DNA of 64,000 bases from NCBI RefSeq assembly GCF_027947535.2, contig NZ_JAAGKO020000014.1, positions 85,634 through 149,633 of the forward strand, read 5' to 3'. Below, one piece after another: positions 34,501 through 45,600 of the stretch. The position numbers and the translations under genes are program-made. Below the pieces are notes generated by a model. The model was given only the letters and a program-made list of their open reading frames with translations. It did not search any database and had not been told where the DNA came from. The stretch's first letter is position 1. Each line of letters starts with the position of its first letter. The DNA is from Streptantibioticus silvisoli. Lineage in GTDB: Bacteria > Actinomycetota > Actinomycetes > Streptomycetales > Streptomycetaceae.

Positions 34501-36658
34501 TCGCATCCGGGTGCGTGCCGCGGGACTGAACTTCCGGGACGTGCTCAACGCGCTGGACATGGTGCACGACGTGCGCGCGGAGGGCCCGCTGGGCGGTGAG
34601 GTCGCGGGTGTGGTCACGCAGGTCGGCCCCGGCGTGCCCGATCTGCGGCCCGGCGACCGGGTCATGGGCCTCGTCCCGGGGGCGTTCGGCCCGACGGCCG
34701 TCACCGACCGGCGGTTCCTGACCGAGGCACCGGCGGGCTGGTCCTTCGCGACCGCGGCGTCGGTGCCGATCGTGTTCCTGACCGCCTTCTACGGCCTGGT
34801 GGACCTGGCCGGGCTGGGCTCCGGCGAGTCGGTCCTGGTGCACGCCGGCGCCGGCGGTGTCGGCCTGGCGGCGATCCAACTCGCGCGGCACCTGGGTGCG
34901 GAGGTCTACGCCACGGCGAGCGAGGGCAAGTGGAATGTCCTGCGCGAGTGGGGAGTTCGGGCGGAGCGGCTGGCCTCTTCACGCGACCTGGGTTTCCACG
35001 AGACCTTCAGGGACGCGGGTGTCAACGTCGTCCTGAACTCGCTCGCGGGGGAGTTCGTGGACGCGTCGCTCGACCTTCTGGCTCCGGGCGGGCGGTTCCT
35101 GGAGATGGGCAAGACCGATATCCGTTCTCCGCAGGACTTCCGCGACCGCCCGGTCGATTACCGGGCATTCGACCTGATGGACGCCGGCGCCGACCGGATC
35201 CAGCAGATGCTGCGGGAACTGGTGGCGCTGTTCGAGGCCGGCGTGATCCGGCCGCTGCCGGTGACGGCGTGGGATGTGCGCCGGGCACCGGAGGCGTTCC
35301 GGTTCATGAGCCAGGCCAAGCACGTCGGCAAGCTCGTCCTGACCGTCCCGCAGGACCTCGACGGCGCGGGCACCGTCCTGCTGACCGGCGGGACCGGCGG
35401 CCTGGGCAGCGTCCTTGCCCGGCACCTGGTCGCCGAGCGCGGCGTGCGGCATCTGCTGCTGGTCAGCCGCCGCGGCGCGGACGCCCCCGGGGCCGCGGAC
35501 CTGGTCGGGGAGTTGACGGCGCAGGGCGCGCGGGTGACCGTCGCGGCGTGCGACGTGACCGATCGGCAGGCACTGGCCGAAGTGCTCGCCTCGGTGCCGC
35601 CGGAGCATCCGCTCACCGGTGTGGTGCACACCGCCGGCGTCCTGGACGACGGAGTGCTCGGGTCGCAGTCGCAGGACCGGCTGGACCGGGTACTGGCACC
35701 GAAGGTGGACGCGGCCTGGCACCTGCACGAGCTGACCCGGGACCTGGATTTGTCGCTGTTCGCGGTCTTCTCCTCCATCGCCGGGCAGTTGGGCAACCCG
35801 GGGCAGGCCAACTACGTCGCCGCCAACACGTTCCTGGACGCCCTGATGCAGCGCCGCCGCCGCGAGGGCCTGCCCGGGCTCTCGATGGCCTGGGGCGCCT
35901 GGACCACCGAGATCGGCATGGTCGGTTCGCTGTCGAAGACCGACCTGCGCCGCATCGCGCGGTCGCCGATGCCGCCGTTGTCGGCTCCGCAGGGCATGGA
36001 CCTGTTCGACCGGGCCGTCGCCACCGGTTTCCCGCTGCTCGTGCTGACCCGGCTGAACATGCGCGCGCTGCGGGCCCAGCGCGACCTCGCGCCCCTGTGG
36101 CGGTCGCTGGCGGGCGGAGCGCTGCGGCGAGCCGCCGACAACACCGGTCACGGGCGGGACGAACTGCGGCAGCGGCTGGCGGCACTGTCCGGCGCGGACC
36201 GTCAGGAGCTGCTGACCGAACTGGTCGGCGAAACCGCCGCAGCCGTGCTGGGCCACGGCCCGGGTGTGCGGATCGACGTGGACCAGCCCTTCAGCGAGCT
36301 GGGCTTCGACTCACTGACAGCCGTCGAACTGCGCAACCTGCTGCAGGCCAAGTCCGGCGCCGTGCTGCCGGCCAGCGTCGTTTTCGACTATCCGACCGTC
36401 GCGCGGCTGGCGCGCTGCGTCGGCACGTTCTTCGGTGAGGTCGACGTTCCCGAACCGACGGAGGTCTCGGAGGCGGCGGTGCGCGCGGCGCTCGGCTCGA
36501 TCCCGCTGGCGAAGCTGCGCAAGGCCCGGCTGCTGGACGCGTTGCTCGAACTGGCCCGCGACGGCGGCGAGCCCGCGGTCGACCGGCGGGAAGAGGAAGA
36601 ACTCCTGCTCGCGGCGGATGCCGGCGATCTCGTCGACATCGCGCTGCGGGCCGAATGA
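19526..36658 (+). CDS. Modular type I polyketide synthase PKS-B (modules 5-7)
   Basis: A 5710-residue PKS that receives the chain from PKS-A and adds three units. The N-terminus ([20 protein letters not shown]) is a charged coiled-coil docking helix nearly matching that of PKS-C. Domains are KS-AT-DH-ER-KR-ACP, KS-AT-KR-ACP and KS-AT-DH-ER-KR-ACP. The C-terminal about 65 residues form a docking region (helix around [17 protein letters not shown], then an acidic tail). All KS and ACP active sites are present. The KR of module 6 has Phe3369 in place of the catalytic Tyr. The gene lies in an operon with its neighbours (19 bp after PKS-A, 12 bp before PKS-C). Confidence 0.98.
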   Translation: MTASVEKLTEALRASLLANKRLKQENKTLTGVAHDPVVLVGMACRFPGGVRGPEDLWRLVANGAEGIGPFPRDRSWDLDALLGTDGPGSGISATGEGGFLDGPGDFDAAFFRMSPREALATDPQQRLLLEVSWEALEHAGIDPLSLAGSRTGVFAGVYQSGYNELLSRADEQLRGHQITGGAPSVISGRVSYTLGLEGPAVSVDTGCSSSLVSMHLAAQALRAGECTLALAGGVAVMAASDAFVGFTAQGGLATDGRCKSFADAADGTGWSEGVGIVVMERLSDARRHGHEVLAVLRSSATNQDGASNGLTAPNGPSQQRVIRQALTAAGLSTSDIDAVEAHGTGTRLGDPIEAQALLATYGQDRPEGRPLWLGSLKSNIGHTQAAAGVGGVIKMVMALRHAVLPKTLHVDAPTTQVDWTQGDVRLLTESRPWPESGHPRRVGVSSFGVSGTNAHVILEAPAGAGPSAAAPVGPGVFGAAGVVPWIVSGKTEDALRAQAAKLLAHLTADPAPDPVDVGWSLLTARARFEHRAVLLGTERDTLLTGLRAVAAGESAPGVTVGIAAEDNRLGVLFTGQGAQRVGMARELYDGSPVFAGALDEVLAALDPLLDRPLREVMWGRDAELIHETGWAQPALFAVEAALFEVLRAVGVTPDFLLGHSIGEVTAAYVAGVWSLGDACRVVAARARLMQALPSGGAMAAMSLPEAEVVGLLPESVSVAAVNTADSVVVSGPREAVDGVVEVVSGQGHRVSRLRVSHAFHSSLMEPMLAQFQQVLESVSFAPPRIAVVSNLTGVRATDGELCSPQYWTRQVRSAVRFADGVRWLGEQGVTALVELGPDAVLSGLARQSCPPQTVVVPLLRREQDDVPALASALARLCAQGVEVDWTTLFAGRAVTRVPLPTYAFRHQRYWRTSGGSADVPAAGLTAAEHPLLGAMLSLPQTDGLVFTSRLSVRAHPWLADHAVRGAVVFPGAGLVELVIRAGDSAGCDRLDELVLETPLVLPAHGGAQLQVVVGEDDAHRRAVAVYARPDGEETWTRHATGTVSPAATGPADHALFDGLGRQWPPAGAAPLDTERFYERLGGGEFAYGPAFRGLREAWRDGDRILAEIELPEPGRGAAESFGIHPALLDAALHAMVFADLASAGAGWLPFSFADVVLRASGASRLRVALTRTGPDEVTLAVADDTGAPVLSIGSLAVRPLAGGSLTAGEGGTLLKPEWIAITAAAAAVDEWLVADPADVTATAAGAEPRAVVLAVSGDPQAVVASTHELTGHVLRQLRQWLSDDRFTSVPLVIATSGAVAAEREPVRDLAAAAVWGLVRSAQTEHPGRFVLLDADRAVDADVLGQVLAADEPQLAVREGRLLAARLARTGPADELAAPQDTPWRLASTGKGLLDNLALLPCPEVAEPLERGQVRIRVHAAGLNFRDVLNALDLYPGEAGPLGGEAAGVVTGTGPGVTGLRVGDRVMGLVPGGFGPVAVTDHRLLAVAPDGWSFTTAASVPIAFLTAYYGLADLAGLRTGESVLVHAGAGGVGLAAIQVARHLGAEVYTTASEGKWDALRAWGVRPDRLASSRDLGFREAFRTATAGRGVDVVLNSLAGEFVDASLDVLASGGRFVEMGKTDVRSAESLTDRYPGLSYCAFDLTDAGAERVQRMLRELVDLFEAGVLRPLPVTTWDVRQAPQAFRFMSQARHVGKLVLTVPHEPDAAGTVLITGGTGALGAVVARHLAGEHGVRHLMLLSRRGPDAPGAAELVAELARHGAEVTVAACDVTDRRALADALASVAPEHPLTGVVHTAGVIDDGVIGSLSQDQLDRVLAPKVDAAWHLHELTRDLDLSLFAVFSSLSGVLGSAGQANYAAGNVFLDALMQRRRNLALPGVSMAWGPWTTEIGMAGALSRTDLQRLARSAVPPLTTRQGMDLFDRAARSAQPVLGLARLNLPALRKQQDLPVWRTLTGRRRPAANRRLAGGGPGGRLASMSTVDRERALAELVRESAAAVLGHSSGAGIDPARLFSDLGFDSLTAVELRNLLQARTGIALAAGVVFDYPTVTRLAGHLADRFGDPPTTGTTAVPEPVSVADDPIVLVGMACRLPGGVMGPDDLWRLVSEAGDGIGPFPVDRGWDLDELVGPAGTGRSATGEGGFLAGADEFDAPFFRISPREAVASDPQQRLLLEVSWEALEQAGILPETLAGSRTGVYTGAYQMGYGELVARSDDQLRGHQITGGATSVISGRVAYTLGLEGPAVSVDTACSSSLVAMHLAAQALRAGECSLALAGGVTVMATPEAFVGFTMQGGLSADGRCKSFSDDADGTGWSEGVGVVVLERMSDARRNGHEVLAVLRSSAVNQDGASNGLTAPNGPSQQRVIRQALAAAGLSTSDVDVVEAHGTGTRLGDPIEADALLATYGQDRPEDRPLWLGSLKSNIGHAQAAAGVAGVIKMVQAMRHAVLPKTLHAERPTTRVDWTRGEVRLLTEAIPWPETGRPRRAGVSSFGVSGTNAHVILEAPPATDTPHETAPGTGVVGAGGVVPWALSGRSDEAVRAQAARLLEYVEGAPALRPVDVGWSLAVSRTAFDHRAVVVGGDREELISALRAVAGGAPGVVRGPARSGERLGVLFTGQGAQRVGMARGLYAESPVFAAALDGVLAVLDPLLDRPLCEVMWGQDTESIDETGWAQPALFAVEAALFAVLRAFGVTPDYLLGHSIGEVTAAYVAGVWSLGDACRVVAARARLMQALPSGGAMAAVGMSEAEVADLLPGGVSVAAVNTADSVVVSGPRDEVDRVAEVAVERGAKVTRLRVSHAFHSSLMEPMLDEFATVLESVEFRPPRIPIVSNLTGMRASDEELCSPEYWVRQVRSAVRFADGVRWLGEQGVTTMVELGPDGALCALAQHSSTVAAVPLLRRQKAGGQCDSGLVLSAIGQLSAHGVAVDWTTAFAGRGAVRVPLPTYAFQHQRYWPDRAQAAPRPAEDRTDRRFWASVEHQDVPDLATMLGLDGGVVAPVVSALASWRARRHEQSLVNGWRYREAWKRLAVTGAPQAGRWLVVVPEGARDDAWAAQVADALGAGTLVLDHGGAELAEQLKQAGESGADVTGVVSLAAALEPGITAGLAATASLLRAVPDSGLAARTWVVTRGAMSVGPHDPVTAPAQGGVWGLGRVAALELPALWGGLADLPEVLDPRSARRLAAALPGATGEDQIAVRPSGVFGRRLVHAPVTGSDAPSWTTSGTALVTGGTGELGAYAARWLVERGAEHVVLVSRRGLDAEGADALRLELEVAGARVTVAACDVTDRQALAEVVADIPEEWPLRTVVHAAGVVSEDRALTSVTADDLDQQVRAKAHGAHYLDELTRELELDAFVLFCSGAGAWGSGGQAGFAAANAYLDSLARHRRAAGRTATAIGWGSWDQVGALSDPGAAQREQLRLLGVVPMRPELAIAALQRAVHDDETAIVVADLDWARFAPVFTAARSSALLSGLPEAEAALTATRDDTAIGAELRDRLAGLSEADRRQALLGLVRDSSAAVLGHGSSAQIESDQPFSELGFDSLTAVELRNRLQAATGVALPASLVFDHPTAHRLMDHLAGRFGVTEPAEPSIGPAAVPVADDPIVLVGMGCRFPAGVSSPEALWRLVADGADGITPFPADRGWDLETLVGTDGPGSGTSATGEGGFLDEVADFDAAFFRISPREALATDPQQRLLLEVSWEALEQAGIDPTSLAGSSTGVFAGAYQSGYLELVSRADEQLRGHALTGGAGSVISGRVSYALGLEGPAVSVDTACSSSLVAMHLAAQALRAGECSLALAGGVTVMAAADTFVGFSIQGGLAADGRCKSFSDDADGTGWSEGVGVVVLERMSDARRNGHEVLAVLRSSAVNQDGASNGLTAPNGPSQQRVIRQALAAAGLSASDVDAVEAHGTGTKLGDPIEAQAVLATYGQDRPEDQPLWLGSLKSNLGHMQAAAGVGGVIKMVLALRHGVLPKTLHLAEPTSQVDWSEGNVRLLAEMTPWPEHDRPRRAGVSSFGVSGTNAHVILEAPADPPAHPAAADDDGVVPWVLTGRTEEAVRAQAARLLERVEAQPAPRAVDIGHSLVGSRAAFDHRVVVVGGDRDELVAGLRAAAAGEPAQAVVRGTARTGNQAVFVFPGQGAQWVGMAQDLYTRSPVFAESMWQCARALDPFVDWSLEQALGDEVALERVDVVQPVLWAVMVSLAAVWRSFGVEPAAVVGHSQGEIAAACVAGGLSLEDGARVVALRSRAIADTLAGDGAMVALPLSAARAEELLAQRPGISVAAVNGPASVVVAGATEAVDRLLADCRDQEIQARRIAVDYASHSPSVERIEQRLLTDLASITPKSSAIAVYSSVTGEVMDTARWDAGYWYRNLRNTVRFEEALRAALAAGTGAVVEVSPHPVLVPAVRDIVEERGAAVAVVGTLRRDEGTAQRMVLAVAQAYAHGVAVDWTVAFAGRGAARVALPTYAFQHQRYWPEPGSGPADVSAAGLTAAEHPLLGAVVPSPASDAVVFTSRLSLRTHPWLADHAVRESVVFPGTGFVELAVLAGDSVGCDRLDELILEAPLVLPAHGGVQMHVAVGDSEDETPRRSVAVYARPDGEDAWTRHATGFVGTVPPGGGGHDLFGVLARAWPPAGVTHVDTEGFYEQLREGGFLRYGPVFQGLRKVWRGDDQIFAEVELPESVRDSAGSFGIHPALLDAAQHATAFAELGSAGTGGLPFSFGDVVLRASGAAQLRVALTRTGPDEVTIAVADSAGAPVLSVGSLAVRPVSAGELGAGAGDRTLLRTQWADAAFSAQAAPAQWLAVDRTGEDHTALEAAAAVLDDGRPAPDAVVLAVSGDADRVVESTHELTGWVLRQLQFWLSQDRFGSIPLVVATRGAIAAQPGETVPDLAAAAAWGLVRSAQTENPGRIVLLDTGPGAALDAGMLGRVLAADEPQLALRDGQLLAGRLTRVGPADELAMPPDTPWRLDSTGKGVLENLALLPCPEIEDPLACGQVRIRVRAAGLNFRDVLNALDMVHDVRAEGPLGGEVAGVVTQVGPGVPDLRPGDRVMGLVPGAFGPTAVTDRRFLTEAPAGWSFATAASVPIVFLTAFYGLVDLAGLGSGESVLVHAGAGGVGLAAIQLARHLGAEVYATASEGKWNVLREWGVRAERLASSRDLGFHETFRDAGVNVVLNSLAGEFVDASLDLLAPGGRFLEMGKTDIRSPQDFRDRPVDYRAFDLMDAGADRIQQMLRELVALFEAGVIRPLPVTAWDVRRAPEAFRFMSQAKHVGKLVLTVPQDLDGAGTVLLTGGTGGLGSVLARHLVAERGVRHLLLVSRRGADAPGAADLVGELTAQGARVTVAACDVTDRQALAEVLASVPPEHPLTGVVHTAGVLDDGVLGSQSQDRLDRVLAPKVDAAWHLHELTRDLDLSLFAVFSSIAGQLGNPGQANYVAANTFLDALMQRRRREGLPGLSMAWGAWTTEIGMVGSLSKTDLRRIARSPMPPLSAPQGMDLFDRAVATGFPLLVLTRLNMRALRAQRDLAPLWRSLAGGALRRAADNTGHGRDELRQRLAALSGADRQELLTELVGETAAAVLGHGPGVRIDVDQPFSELGFDSLTAVELRNLLQAKSGAVLPASVVFDYPTVARLARCVGTFFGEVDVPEPTEVSEAAVRAALGSIPLAKLRKARLLDALLELARDGGEPAVDRREEEELLLAADAGDLVDIALRAE
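19628..25705 (+). other. PKS module 5: KS-AT(malonyl)-DH-ER-KR-ACP
   Basis: KS Cys207 sits in DTGCSSS, where the other modules have DTACSSS. AT Ser660 in GHSIGE and HAFH (757-760), so malonyl. DH His961 in an intact [10 protein letters not shown] motif. The ER (about 23654-24630) has Tyr1434 in the stereo-diagnostic position, though no methyl is set here. The KR is B-type (VIDD) with [12 protein letters not shown] Ser2018. Expected outcome: an unbranched, fully reduced two-carbon unit. Confidence 0.92.
25751..30265 (+). other. PKS module 6: KS-AT(malonyl)-KR(Tyr to Phe)-ACP
   Basis: KS Cys2248. AT Ser2699 and HAFH (2796-2799), so malonyl, nearly identical to the AT of module 2. No DH. The KR (about 29177-29760) has an intact cofactor site (GGTGELG), A-type Trp3361, Ser3356 and Asn3373, but the catalytic Tyr is Phe3369 (TTC). 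Module 4 has Tyr in the same context. Loss of this hydroxyl normally abolishes ketoreduction, so a ketone is expected. ACP Ser3538. Confidence 0.9.
30311..36425 (+). other. PKS module 7: KS-AT(methylmalonyl)-DH-ER-KR-ACP
   Basis: KS Cys3770. AT Ser4215 and YASH from Tyr4315, so methylmalonyl. DH His4522, with the HxxxG glycine replaced by Glu ([10 protein letters not shown]). The ER has Val5013 (2R-methyl type) and a short deletion before VNVVLNSL relative to the other ERs. The KR is B-type with the classic LDD and [12 protein letters not shown] Ser5596. Expected outcome: fully reduced, methyl-branched unit. Confidence 0.92.
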
Positions 36659-36670
36659 CCGGAGGTCACG

Positions 36671-39600
36671 ATGACGGTGCCCGTGGACAGATTGACCGAG
36701 GCGCTCCGTGCTTCGCTGCTGGCCAACAGCCGGCTGCGCCAGGACAACCGGGCACTGGTGGACGCCGCGAACGAGCCGATCGCGCTGGTGGGAATGGCGT
36801 GCCGGTTCCCGGGCGGGGTGCGCGGGCCGGAGGATCTGTGGCGGCTGGTCGCCGGCGGCGTGGACGGCGTCGGCCCGTTCCCCGCCGATCGCGGCTGGGA
36901 CCTGGACACCCTGCTGGGCCCGGACGGCCCCGGTTCGGGGACCTCGGCGACCGGCGAGGGCGGGTTCCTGGACGAGCCGGGCGAGTTCGACGCCGCGTTC
37001 TTCCGGATCTCGCCCCGCGAGGCGCTGGCGACCGACCCGCAGCAGCGGTTGCTGCTGGAGGTGTCGTGGGAAGCCCTGGAGCAGGCGGGAATCGACCCGG
37101 CGTCGCTGGCCGGCAGCCCGACCGGGGTGTTCACCGGCGCCTACCAGTCCGGCTACGCCGAGCTGGTCGCCCGGGCCGGCGAGCAGTTGCAGGCCCACCA
37201 GATCACCGGCGGTGCGGGCAGCGTGATCTCGGGCCGGGTCGCCTACACGCTCGGTCTGGAAGGTCCGGCGGTGAGCGTGGACACGGCGTGCTCGTCGTCG
37301 CTGGTGGCGATGCACCTGGCGGCGCAGGCGCTGCGGGCCGGTGAATGCACGCTGGCTCTCGCCGGCGGGGTCACGGTGATGGCGTCCCCCGGCATGTTCC
37401 TGGGTTTCACCGCACAGGGCGGGCTCGCCGCGGACGGCCGGTGCAAGTCCTTCTCCGACCGTGCCGACGGCACCGGGTGGGCCGAGGGCGTCGGCGTGGT
37501 GGTGCTGGAGCGGTTGTCGGATGCGCGCCGCAACGGCCATCAGCCGCTGGCCCTGCTGCGGTCCAGCGCGGTGAACCAGGACGGTGCGTCGAACGGGTTG
37601 ACGGCGCCGAACGGTCCGTCGCAGCAACGGGTGATCCGCCAGGCGCTGGCGGCGGCCGGTCTGTCCGCGTCGGATGTCGACGTGGTCGAGGCGCACGGCA
37701 CGGGGACGAAGCTCGGTGATCCGATCGAGGCGCAGGCGGTGCTGGCGACGTACGGTCAGGACCGGCCCGAGGGCCGGCCGTTGTGGCTGGGGTCGTTGAA
37801 GTCGAACATCGGCCACGCCCAGGCCGCCGCCGGCATCGGCGGCGTGATCAAGACGGTGCTGGCGCTGCGCCACGGGTTACTGCCCAAGACGCTGCACGTG
37901 GACGAGCCGTCGTCGCAGGTGGACTGGTCCCAGGGCGACGTGCGCCTGCTCACGGAGGCGATGCCGTGGCCGGAGACCGGCCGCCCCCGCCGGGCCGGGG
38001 TGTCGTCGTTCGGCGTCAGCGGCACGAACGCCCACGTCATCCTCGAAGCCGCGGGCGAAGGCGTAGTTCCCGCCGGACCGCCTTCCGGGCCGCCTGCCGT
38101 CGAGGGCGTGCTGCCGTGGATGTTGTCGGGCAAGTCGGCCGACGCGGTGCGGGACCAGGCGGCCCGGTTGCTCGAACGGCTCGGGGCGCAGCCGGTGCTG
38201 AGCCCGGCCGACGTGGGCTGGTCGTTGCTCACCTCGCGCGCGGCCTTCGACCACCGCGCCGTGGTGACGGGCGGCGACCGGACCGAGCTGATGGCGGGCC
38301 TGCGCGCCACGGCGGACGGCGAACCCGCCGCGAACGTGGTCCTGGGTACTGCCAGGAGCGGGACCAAACTCGGCGTGCTGTTCACGGGCCAGGGCGCTCA
38401 GCGGGTGGGGATGGCCCGTGAGTTGTACGACGGTTCGCCGGTGTTCGCGGGGGCGTTGGACGAGGTTCTCGCCGCGCTGGATCCGTTGCTGGACCGGCCG
38501 TTGCGTGAGGTGATGTGGGGCCGGGACGCGGAGCTGATCCACGAGACGGGGTGGGCGCAGCCGGCGCTGTTCGCGGTCGAGGCGGCGTTGTTCGAGGTGC
38601 TGCGCGCCTTCGGGGTGACCCCGCACTACCTGCTGGGCCATTCGATCGGTGAGGCCACCGCCGCGTACGTGGCCGGGGTGTGGTCGCTCGGTGACGCGTG
38701 CCGCGTGGTGGCCGCGCGGGCGCGGTTGATGCAGGCGCTGCCGTCCGGCGGAGCGATGGCCGCCGTCGGACTGCCTGAGGCAGAGATCGCCGGGGTGCTG
38801 CCCGAAACCGTGTCGATCGCCGCGGTCAACACCGCGGATTCGGTGGTGATCTCCGGGCCGCGCGAAGCCGTGGAGGCAGTCGTCGCGGTCACGTCCGCCC
38901 GTGGTGCGAAGGTGACGCGGTTGCGGGTGTCGCACGCGTTCCACTCGTCCTTGATGGATCCGATGCTGGCGGACTTCCGGCAGGTGGTGGAATCGGTGCG
39001 GTTCGCGCCGCCGCGCATTCCCGTGGTGTCCAACCTGACCGGGCAGCGGGCGTCCGACGAACAGTTGTGTTCGCCGGAGTACTGGGTGCGGCAGGTGCGG
39101 TCGGCGGTGCGGTTCGCCGACGGTGTGCGGTGGCTGGCCGGCCACGGCGTGGCGGCGATGGTCGAGCTGGGCCCGGACGGTGTCCTGTCGGGCCTGGCGC
39201 GGCACAGCTGCTCCTTCGTCGCCGTACCGATGCTGCGCCGGCCGGGAACCTCCGAACGCGGCGAGGCCGCGACGGTGGTGACGGCCCTCGCGCAGTTGCA
39301 CGCGCAGGGCGTGCCGGTGGACTGGACCGCTCTCTTCGCCGGGCAGGCCGCCGCGCGGATCGCGTTGCCGACGTACGCCTTCCAGCATCAGCGCTACTGG
39401 CTCGACGGCTCGAACCGGGCGGCCGACGTGTCCTCGGCCGGGCTGACCGCCGCGGAGCACCCGTTGCTGGGGGCGATGCTGACGCTTGCGCGGACCGACG
39501 GGTTCGTGTTCACCAGCCGGTTGTCCCGGCGCACGCATCCCTGGCTGGCCGAGCACCCGGTGGCAGGCTCGGCGGTGCTGCCGGCCACCGCCTACCTCGA

Positions 39601-42600
39601 GCTGGCCGTACGCGTCGGTGACAGCGCCGGGTGCGACCGGCTGGACGAGCTGGTGGTGCGGACCCCGCTGGCGCTGCCCGCCCACGGCGCCGTCCAGCTG
39701 CAGGTGGTGGTCGGCGACCGCGTGGACGGGCGCCGCGAGGTGACGGTGTACGCCCGGCCGGACGGTGAGGAGACCTGGACCCGGCACGCCACGGGGACGC
39801 TGAGCACCGGACCGTCCGATGCGGACGGCGACGACGACCCCGCTGCCGTGCTGGGCCGCGAATGGCCGGTGCCCGGTGCGACGGCCGTGGACCTCGGCGA
39901 CACCTCCGGGCGCGGCCCGCTCGCCCCCGGCGTGACAGGGGTCTGGAAGCGCGGCGAGCAGGTGTTCGCCGAAGTCGAGCTGCCGCAGTCCGAGCGCGAG
40001 CTGGCGGCGTCCTTCGGTATCCACCCCGCACTGCTGGACGCGGCTTTGCGGACGGCGGCCTTCTCGCAGCCGGCGCAGAGCGCGCCCGACCCGGCCGCCT
40101 TCGGCGACGTGGTGTTGCGCGCGTCCGGCGCGGCGCGGCTCCGGGTGGCCCTGACCCGGACCGGCCCGGACGAGATCTCGGTCGCCGCGGCGGACGGTGC
40201 GGGACTGCCGGTGCTGTCGATCGGCTCGGTGATCGCGCGGCGGACGGACCGTGCGCCCACCGCTACCGGCGACCGGTCCGTCCTCGCCATGGAGTGGGTC
40301 GGGATTCCTGCGGCCGCCGGCGTGGACCTGCGCGACTGGCTGCTGGCCGGCCCGGACGACGCCCGCTTCGCGGACCTGACCGCGGCCGGCGGGGAGCGGC
40401 CGGTCCCGCAGGCGGTGGTGCTGGCCGTGTCCGGCGCCGCGGACGCGGTGGTGGAGTCGACGCACGAGCTGACCGGACGCGTCCTGCGGCACGTGCAGCG
40501 CTGGCTGGCCGACGTCCGGTTGACGGCGGTCCCGCTGGTGCTGCTGACCTCGGCAGCCGTCGCCGCCGGGCCGGACGAACCGGTGCGGGACCTGGCCGCA
40601 GCCGCGGTGTGGGGCCTGGTGAGGTCGGCCCAGACGGAGAACCCCGGCCGGTTCGTGCTGCTCGACTCGGACACCGAGCCGGACACCGCCACCGTGAGCC
40701 GGGTCCTGGCCTCGGGCGAACCGCAGGTGGTGATCCGCGAGGGCCGGATGCACGCGGCCCGCCTCGTCCGCACCGAGCCCGGCGAACACGCCTTCGCGCT
40801 GCCCGGGCCGGGCACCGTGGTGATCACCGGTGGGACCGGCGCCCTGGGCGGTGTCGTGGCCCGCCACCTGGTCGCCGAACGCGGCGTGCGGCATCTGCTG
40901 CTGGTCAGCCGCCGCGGCGCGGACGCCCCCGGGGCCGCGGACCTGGTCGGAGAGTTGACGGCGCAGGGCGCGCGGGTGACCGTCGCGGCGTGCGACGTGA
41001 CGGACCGGCAGGCCCTCGCGGCGGTACTGGGGGCGGTTCCGCCGGAGCGGCCGGTGACCGGTGTCGTCCACACGGCCGGCGTGGTCGACGACGGCGTGCT
41101 CAATTCCTTGTCGCAGGAGCAGCTCGACCGGGTGCTGGCGCCGAAGGTGGACGCGGCGTGGCACCTGCACGAGCTGACCCGGGACCTGGATCTGTCGCTG
41201 TTCGCGGTCTTCTCCTCCATCGGCGGCTCGCTCGGCAGCGGCGGGCAGGCGAACTACGCGGCGGGCAACGTGTTCCTGGACGCGTTGATGCAGCAGCGCC
41301 GGCACGCCGGGCTGCCGGGGCTGTCGATGGCGTGGGGTCCGTGGACCGCGGAGATCGGCATGACCGGCACGCTGTCCGACGGGGACCGCCGGCGCATCGC
41401 CCGCTCGGCGATCCCGCCGCTGACGCCCGCGCAGGGCATGGAGCTGTTCGAGCGCGCACTGGCCACCGATCGGCCCGTGCTGGTGCTGACCCGGTTGAAC
41501 CTGGCCGCGTTGCGCGCCCAGACGGAGATCGCGCCCGTATGGCGTTCGCTCGCCGGCGGCGGGCGCCGCCGGCGGGCGGACGAGGCGACCGGCGGCCGGG
41601 ACGGCCTGCGACAGCGGCTCGCCGCACTGTCCGCGGCGGACGGACTGCGGCTGCTGATCGGTCTCGTCCGGGACAGCGCCGCAGCCGTGCTGGGCCACGC
41701 GCCGGGCGCGCGGATCGCGGCGGACCAGCCGTTCGGCGAGCTGGGCTTCGACTCGCTGACGGCGGTCGAGTTGCGCAACCTGGTGCAGGCCAGGACCGGG
41801 CTGGCGATGCCCGCGAGCCTGGTGTTCGACCACCCGACCGTCGGCCACGTGGCGCGTCACCTGGCGGCCGCGTTCGATGACGCGCGCCCGCAGGCGCCGT
41901 TCTCCGGGCCGGTGTTGGTGCCGGTCGCCGACGATCCGGTCGTGCTGGTGGGGATGGCGTGCCGGTTCCCGGGCGGGGTGTCGGGTCCGGAGGACCTGTG
42001 GCGCCTGGTCGCCGAGGGCACCGACGGCATCACGCCGTTCCCGGCCGATCGCGGCTGGAACCTGGACGCGTTGCTGGGACTCGACGGCTCCGGATCATCC
42101 GTGACCGGCGAAGGCGGGTTCGTCGACGAGGTCGGCGGCTTCGACGCGGCGTTCTTCCGGATCTCGCCGCGGGAGGCGCTGGCCACCGACCCGCAGCAGC
42201 GGTTGCTGCTGGAGGTGTCGTGGGAAGCCCTGGAGCAGGCCGGGATCAGGCCCGCGACCCTGGCCGGCAGCTCGACCGGCGTGTACGTCGGCGCGTATCA
42301 GTCCGGGTACGCCGAGCTGGTCTCCCGCTCCGACAGGCAGTTGCTGGGCCACGCTCTCACCGGCGGCGCGGGCAGTGTGATCTCCGGCCGGATCGCCTAC
42401 ACACTGGGCCTGGAAGGCCCCGCGGTGAGCGTGGACACGGCCTGTTCGTCGTCGTTGGTGGCCATGCACCTGGCGGCTCAGGCACTGCGGGCGGGGGAGT
42501 GCTCGCTCGCGCTGGCCGGCGGAGTCACGCTCATGGCCGCACCGGACACGTTCGTCGGCTTCAGCGTGCAAGGTGGCCTGGCCGCCGACGGGCGGTGCAA

Positions 42601-45600
42601 GTCGTTCGCGGACGCGGCCGACGGCACCGGCTGGGCCGAGGGCGTCGGGATGGTGGTGCTGGAGCGGCTCTCCGACGCCCGGCGCAACGGCCACGAAGTC
42701 CTGGCCGTGCTGCGCTCGAGCGCGGTGAACCAGGACGGTGCGTCGAACGGTCTGACCGCGCCGAACGGGCCGTCGCAGCAACGGGTGATCCGCCAGGCGC
42801 TGGCCGCGGCCGGACTGTCCACGGCGGACATCGATGCCGTGGAAGCCCACGGCACGGGTACGAAGCTCGGTGATCCGATCGAGGCGCAGGCGTTGCTGGC
42901 GACCTACGGTCAGGACCGGCCCGACGGCCGGCCGTTGTGGTTGGGCTCGCTGAAGTCGAACATCGGCCACACGCAGGCGGCGGCCGGTGTCGGTGGGGTG
43001 ATCAAGATGATCATGGCGCTGCGGCGCGGTGTGCTGCCGAAGACGCTGCACGTGGACGCGCCGTCGACGCAGGTGGATTGGGAGCAGGGCGACGTCCGGC
43101 TGCTGACGGAGTCGGTGCCGTGGCCGGAAACGGACCGCCCTCGGCGGGCCGGGGTGTCCTCGTTCGGCGTCAGCGGCACCAATGCGCACGTCATCCTCGA
43201 AGCGGCAGCCGGCGTCACCGCCCCACCCGGCGCCGACCCCGGCGGTGTCGTGCCGTGGGTGCTGTCCGGCAAGACGGAACAGGCGCTGCGGGCACAGGCG
43301 GCACGCTTGCTGGCGCACCTGGACCGCGACGCGCCGTGGCGGCCGGTGGACGTGGGCTGGTCGCTGATCGACTCGCGGACGGTGTTCGAGCACCGGGCTG
43401 TCGTCGTGGGCACCGATCAGGACGAGCTGCTGACCGCGGTGCGCGCCGTCGCCGCCGGCGAACCCGCCGCGGGTCTCGCCGAAGGCGTCGCCCGGGCCGG
43501 TGACGCGGTGGTGTTCGTCTTCCCGGGCCAAGGCGCCCAATGGGTGGGGATGGCTCAGGACCTGCTGGCCGAGTCGCCGGTCTTCGCCGAGTCGCTGCGC
43601 GAGTGCGCGGCGGCGTTGGCACCGTTCACCGACTGGTCGCTGGAGCAGGCGCTCGGTGACGCGGCCGCGTTGGCGCGAGTCGACGTCGTGCAACCGGTGT
43701 TGTGGGCGGTGATGGTGTCGCTGGCGGCGGTGTGGCGGTCGTTCGGGGTCGAGCCGGCCGCGGTGGTGGGGCACTCGCAGGGTGAGATCGCGGCCGCGTG
43801 CGTGGCCGGCGCCCTGTCCTTGTCCGACGGTGCCCGTGTGGTCGTCCTCCGCAGCCGCGCCATCGCCGACACCCTGGCCGGTGGCGGGGGCATGGTGGCC
43901 TTGCCGATGGCGGTCGCCGAGGTCGAGGAGCTGATCGCGCAGCGGCCGGCGGTTTCGGTGGCCGCGATCAACGGCCCGGCCTCCGTGGTGGTCGCCGGGG
44001 AGCCGCACGCCCTGGACCGATTGCTGGCCGACTGCGAGGACGACGGGATCCAGGCACGCCGGATCGCGGTGGACTACGCCTCGCACTCGCCGTCGGTGCA
44101 GCGGATCGAGGACCGGCTGCTGACGGACCTGGCCCCGGTCAGCCCCCGCTCGTCGACGGTTGCGGTCTACTCGTCGGTGACCGGACAGCTCGCGGACACC
44201 GCGTCGTGGGACGCCCGGTACTGGTACGACAACCTGCGCAACCCGGTCCTGTTCGAAACGGCGCTCACGGCCGCTCTCGACGCCGGCCCCGACGTGGTGA
44301 TCGAGGTCGGTCCCCATCCGGTGCTGGTCCCCGCGGTGCACGACATCGCGCGGCAGCGGGAAATGCCCGTGGCGGCGGTGGGAACACTGCGCCGCGACGA
44401 GGGAACCCTGCGGCGAATGGCCTTGTCGGTGGCCCACGCGTGCGCCCTGGGCGTCGAGGTGGACTGGGCGCGAATGTTCGCCGCCCGCGGTGCGCAGCGG
44501 GTCCCGTTGCCGACGTACGCCTTCCAACGCCGCAATTTCTGGCCGGACACGACCGGCGCCCGGGCCGATGTGTCCGCGGCCGGGCTGACAGCCGCGGACC
44601 ACCCGCTGCTGGGGGCGATGCTGCCGTTGCCGCAGACCGACGGGATGGTGTTCACCAGCCGGCTCTCCCTGCGGACGCATCCGTGGCTGGCGGACCACGC
44701 GGTGCGGGACGCGGTGGTCTTCCCCGGCACCGGGTACGTGGAACTGGCGATCCGGGCCGGCGACAGCGTCGGCTGCGACCACCTCGACGAACTCGTGCTG
44801 GAGGCGCCGCTCGTCCTGCCCGCGCACGCCGGGGTCCAGCTGCAGGTGGTCGTGGGGGACCTCGAGGCTCCCGCCGCGGCCGAAGCGCGCAGCGTCGCGG
44901 TGTACGCCCGAGTGGACGGCGAAGAGCTCTGGACCCGCCATGCCACGGGCGTGGTGAGCGCGGGCACGGGCGCGGCAGCCGACACCGGGCTGTTCGACCC
45001 GGTCAGCCGCGACTGGCCCGGGCCGGACGCGACGGCACTCGACACCGACCACTTCTACGACCGGCTCGCCGACGAGGGCTTCCTCCGGTACGGCCCGGTG
45101 TTCCGGGGGCTCACCCGGGCCTGGCAGCGCGGGGACCGGGTGCTGGCCGAGGTCGAACTGCCGGGGTCCGGGCGTGGCCCGGCCGAGTCGTTCGGGATCC
45201 ATCCGGCGCTGCTGGACGCGGCGTTGCACGCCTCGGTCTTCGCGGGACTGCGAGCGCGAGGAGCGTTGCCGTTCAGCTTCACCGGCGTGGCACTGCGCGC
45301 CTCGGGTGCGTCCCGGCTCCGGGTGGCGTTGACCCGGACCGGACCCGACGAGGTCGGCGTCGTGGTCGCCGACAGCAGCGGCGCGCCGGTGCTGTCGATC
45401 GGCTCGCTGGCCGTGCGGGCCGTGGCGAGCGGCAGCCTCGCCGCCGGCCCGGGCGACGGCGCCGCGCTGAAGGTCGGCTGGATCGCCGCCGACGGCCCGG
45501 CGGCGCCGGTGACGGACTGGCTCCTGGTCGATCGCGCCGGTTCGACCGGCGCCGCGTACACCGACCTCGTCGAGGCCGGTGCCGTACTTGCGGACGGCGC

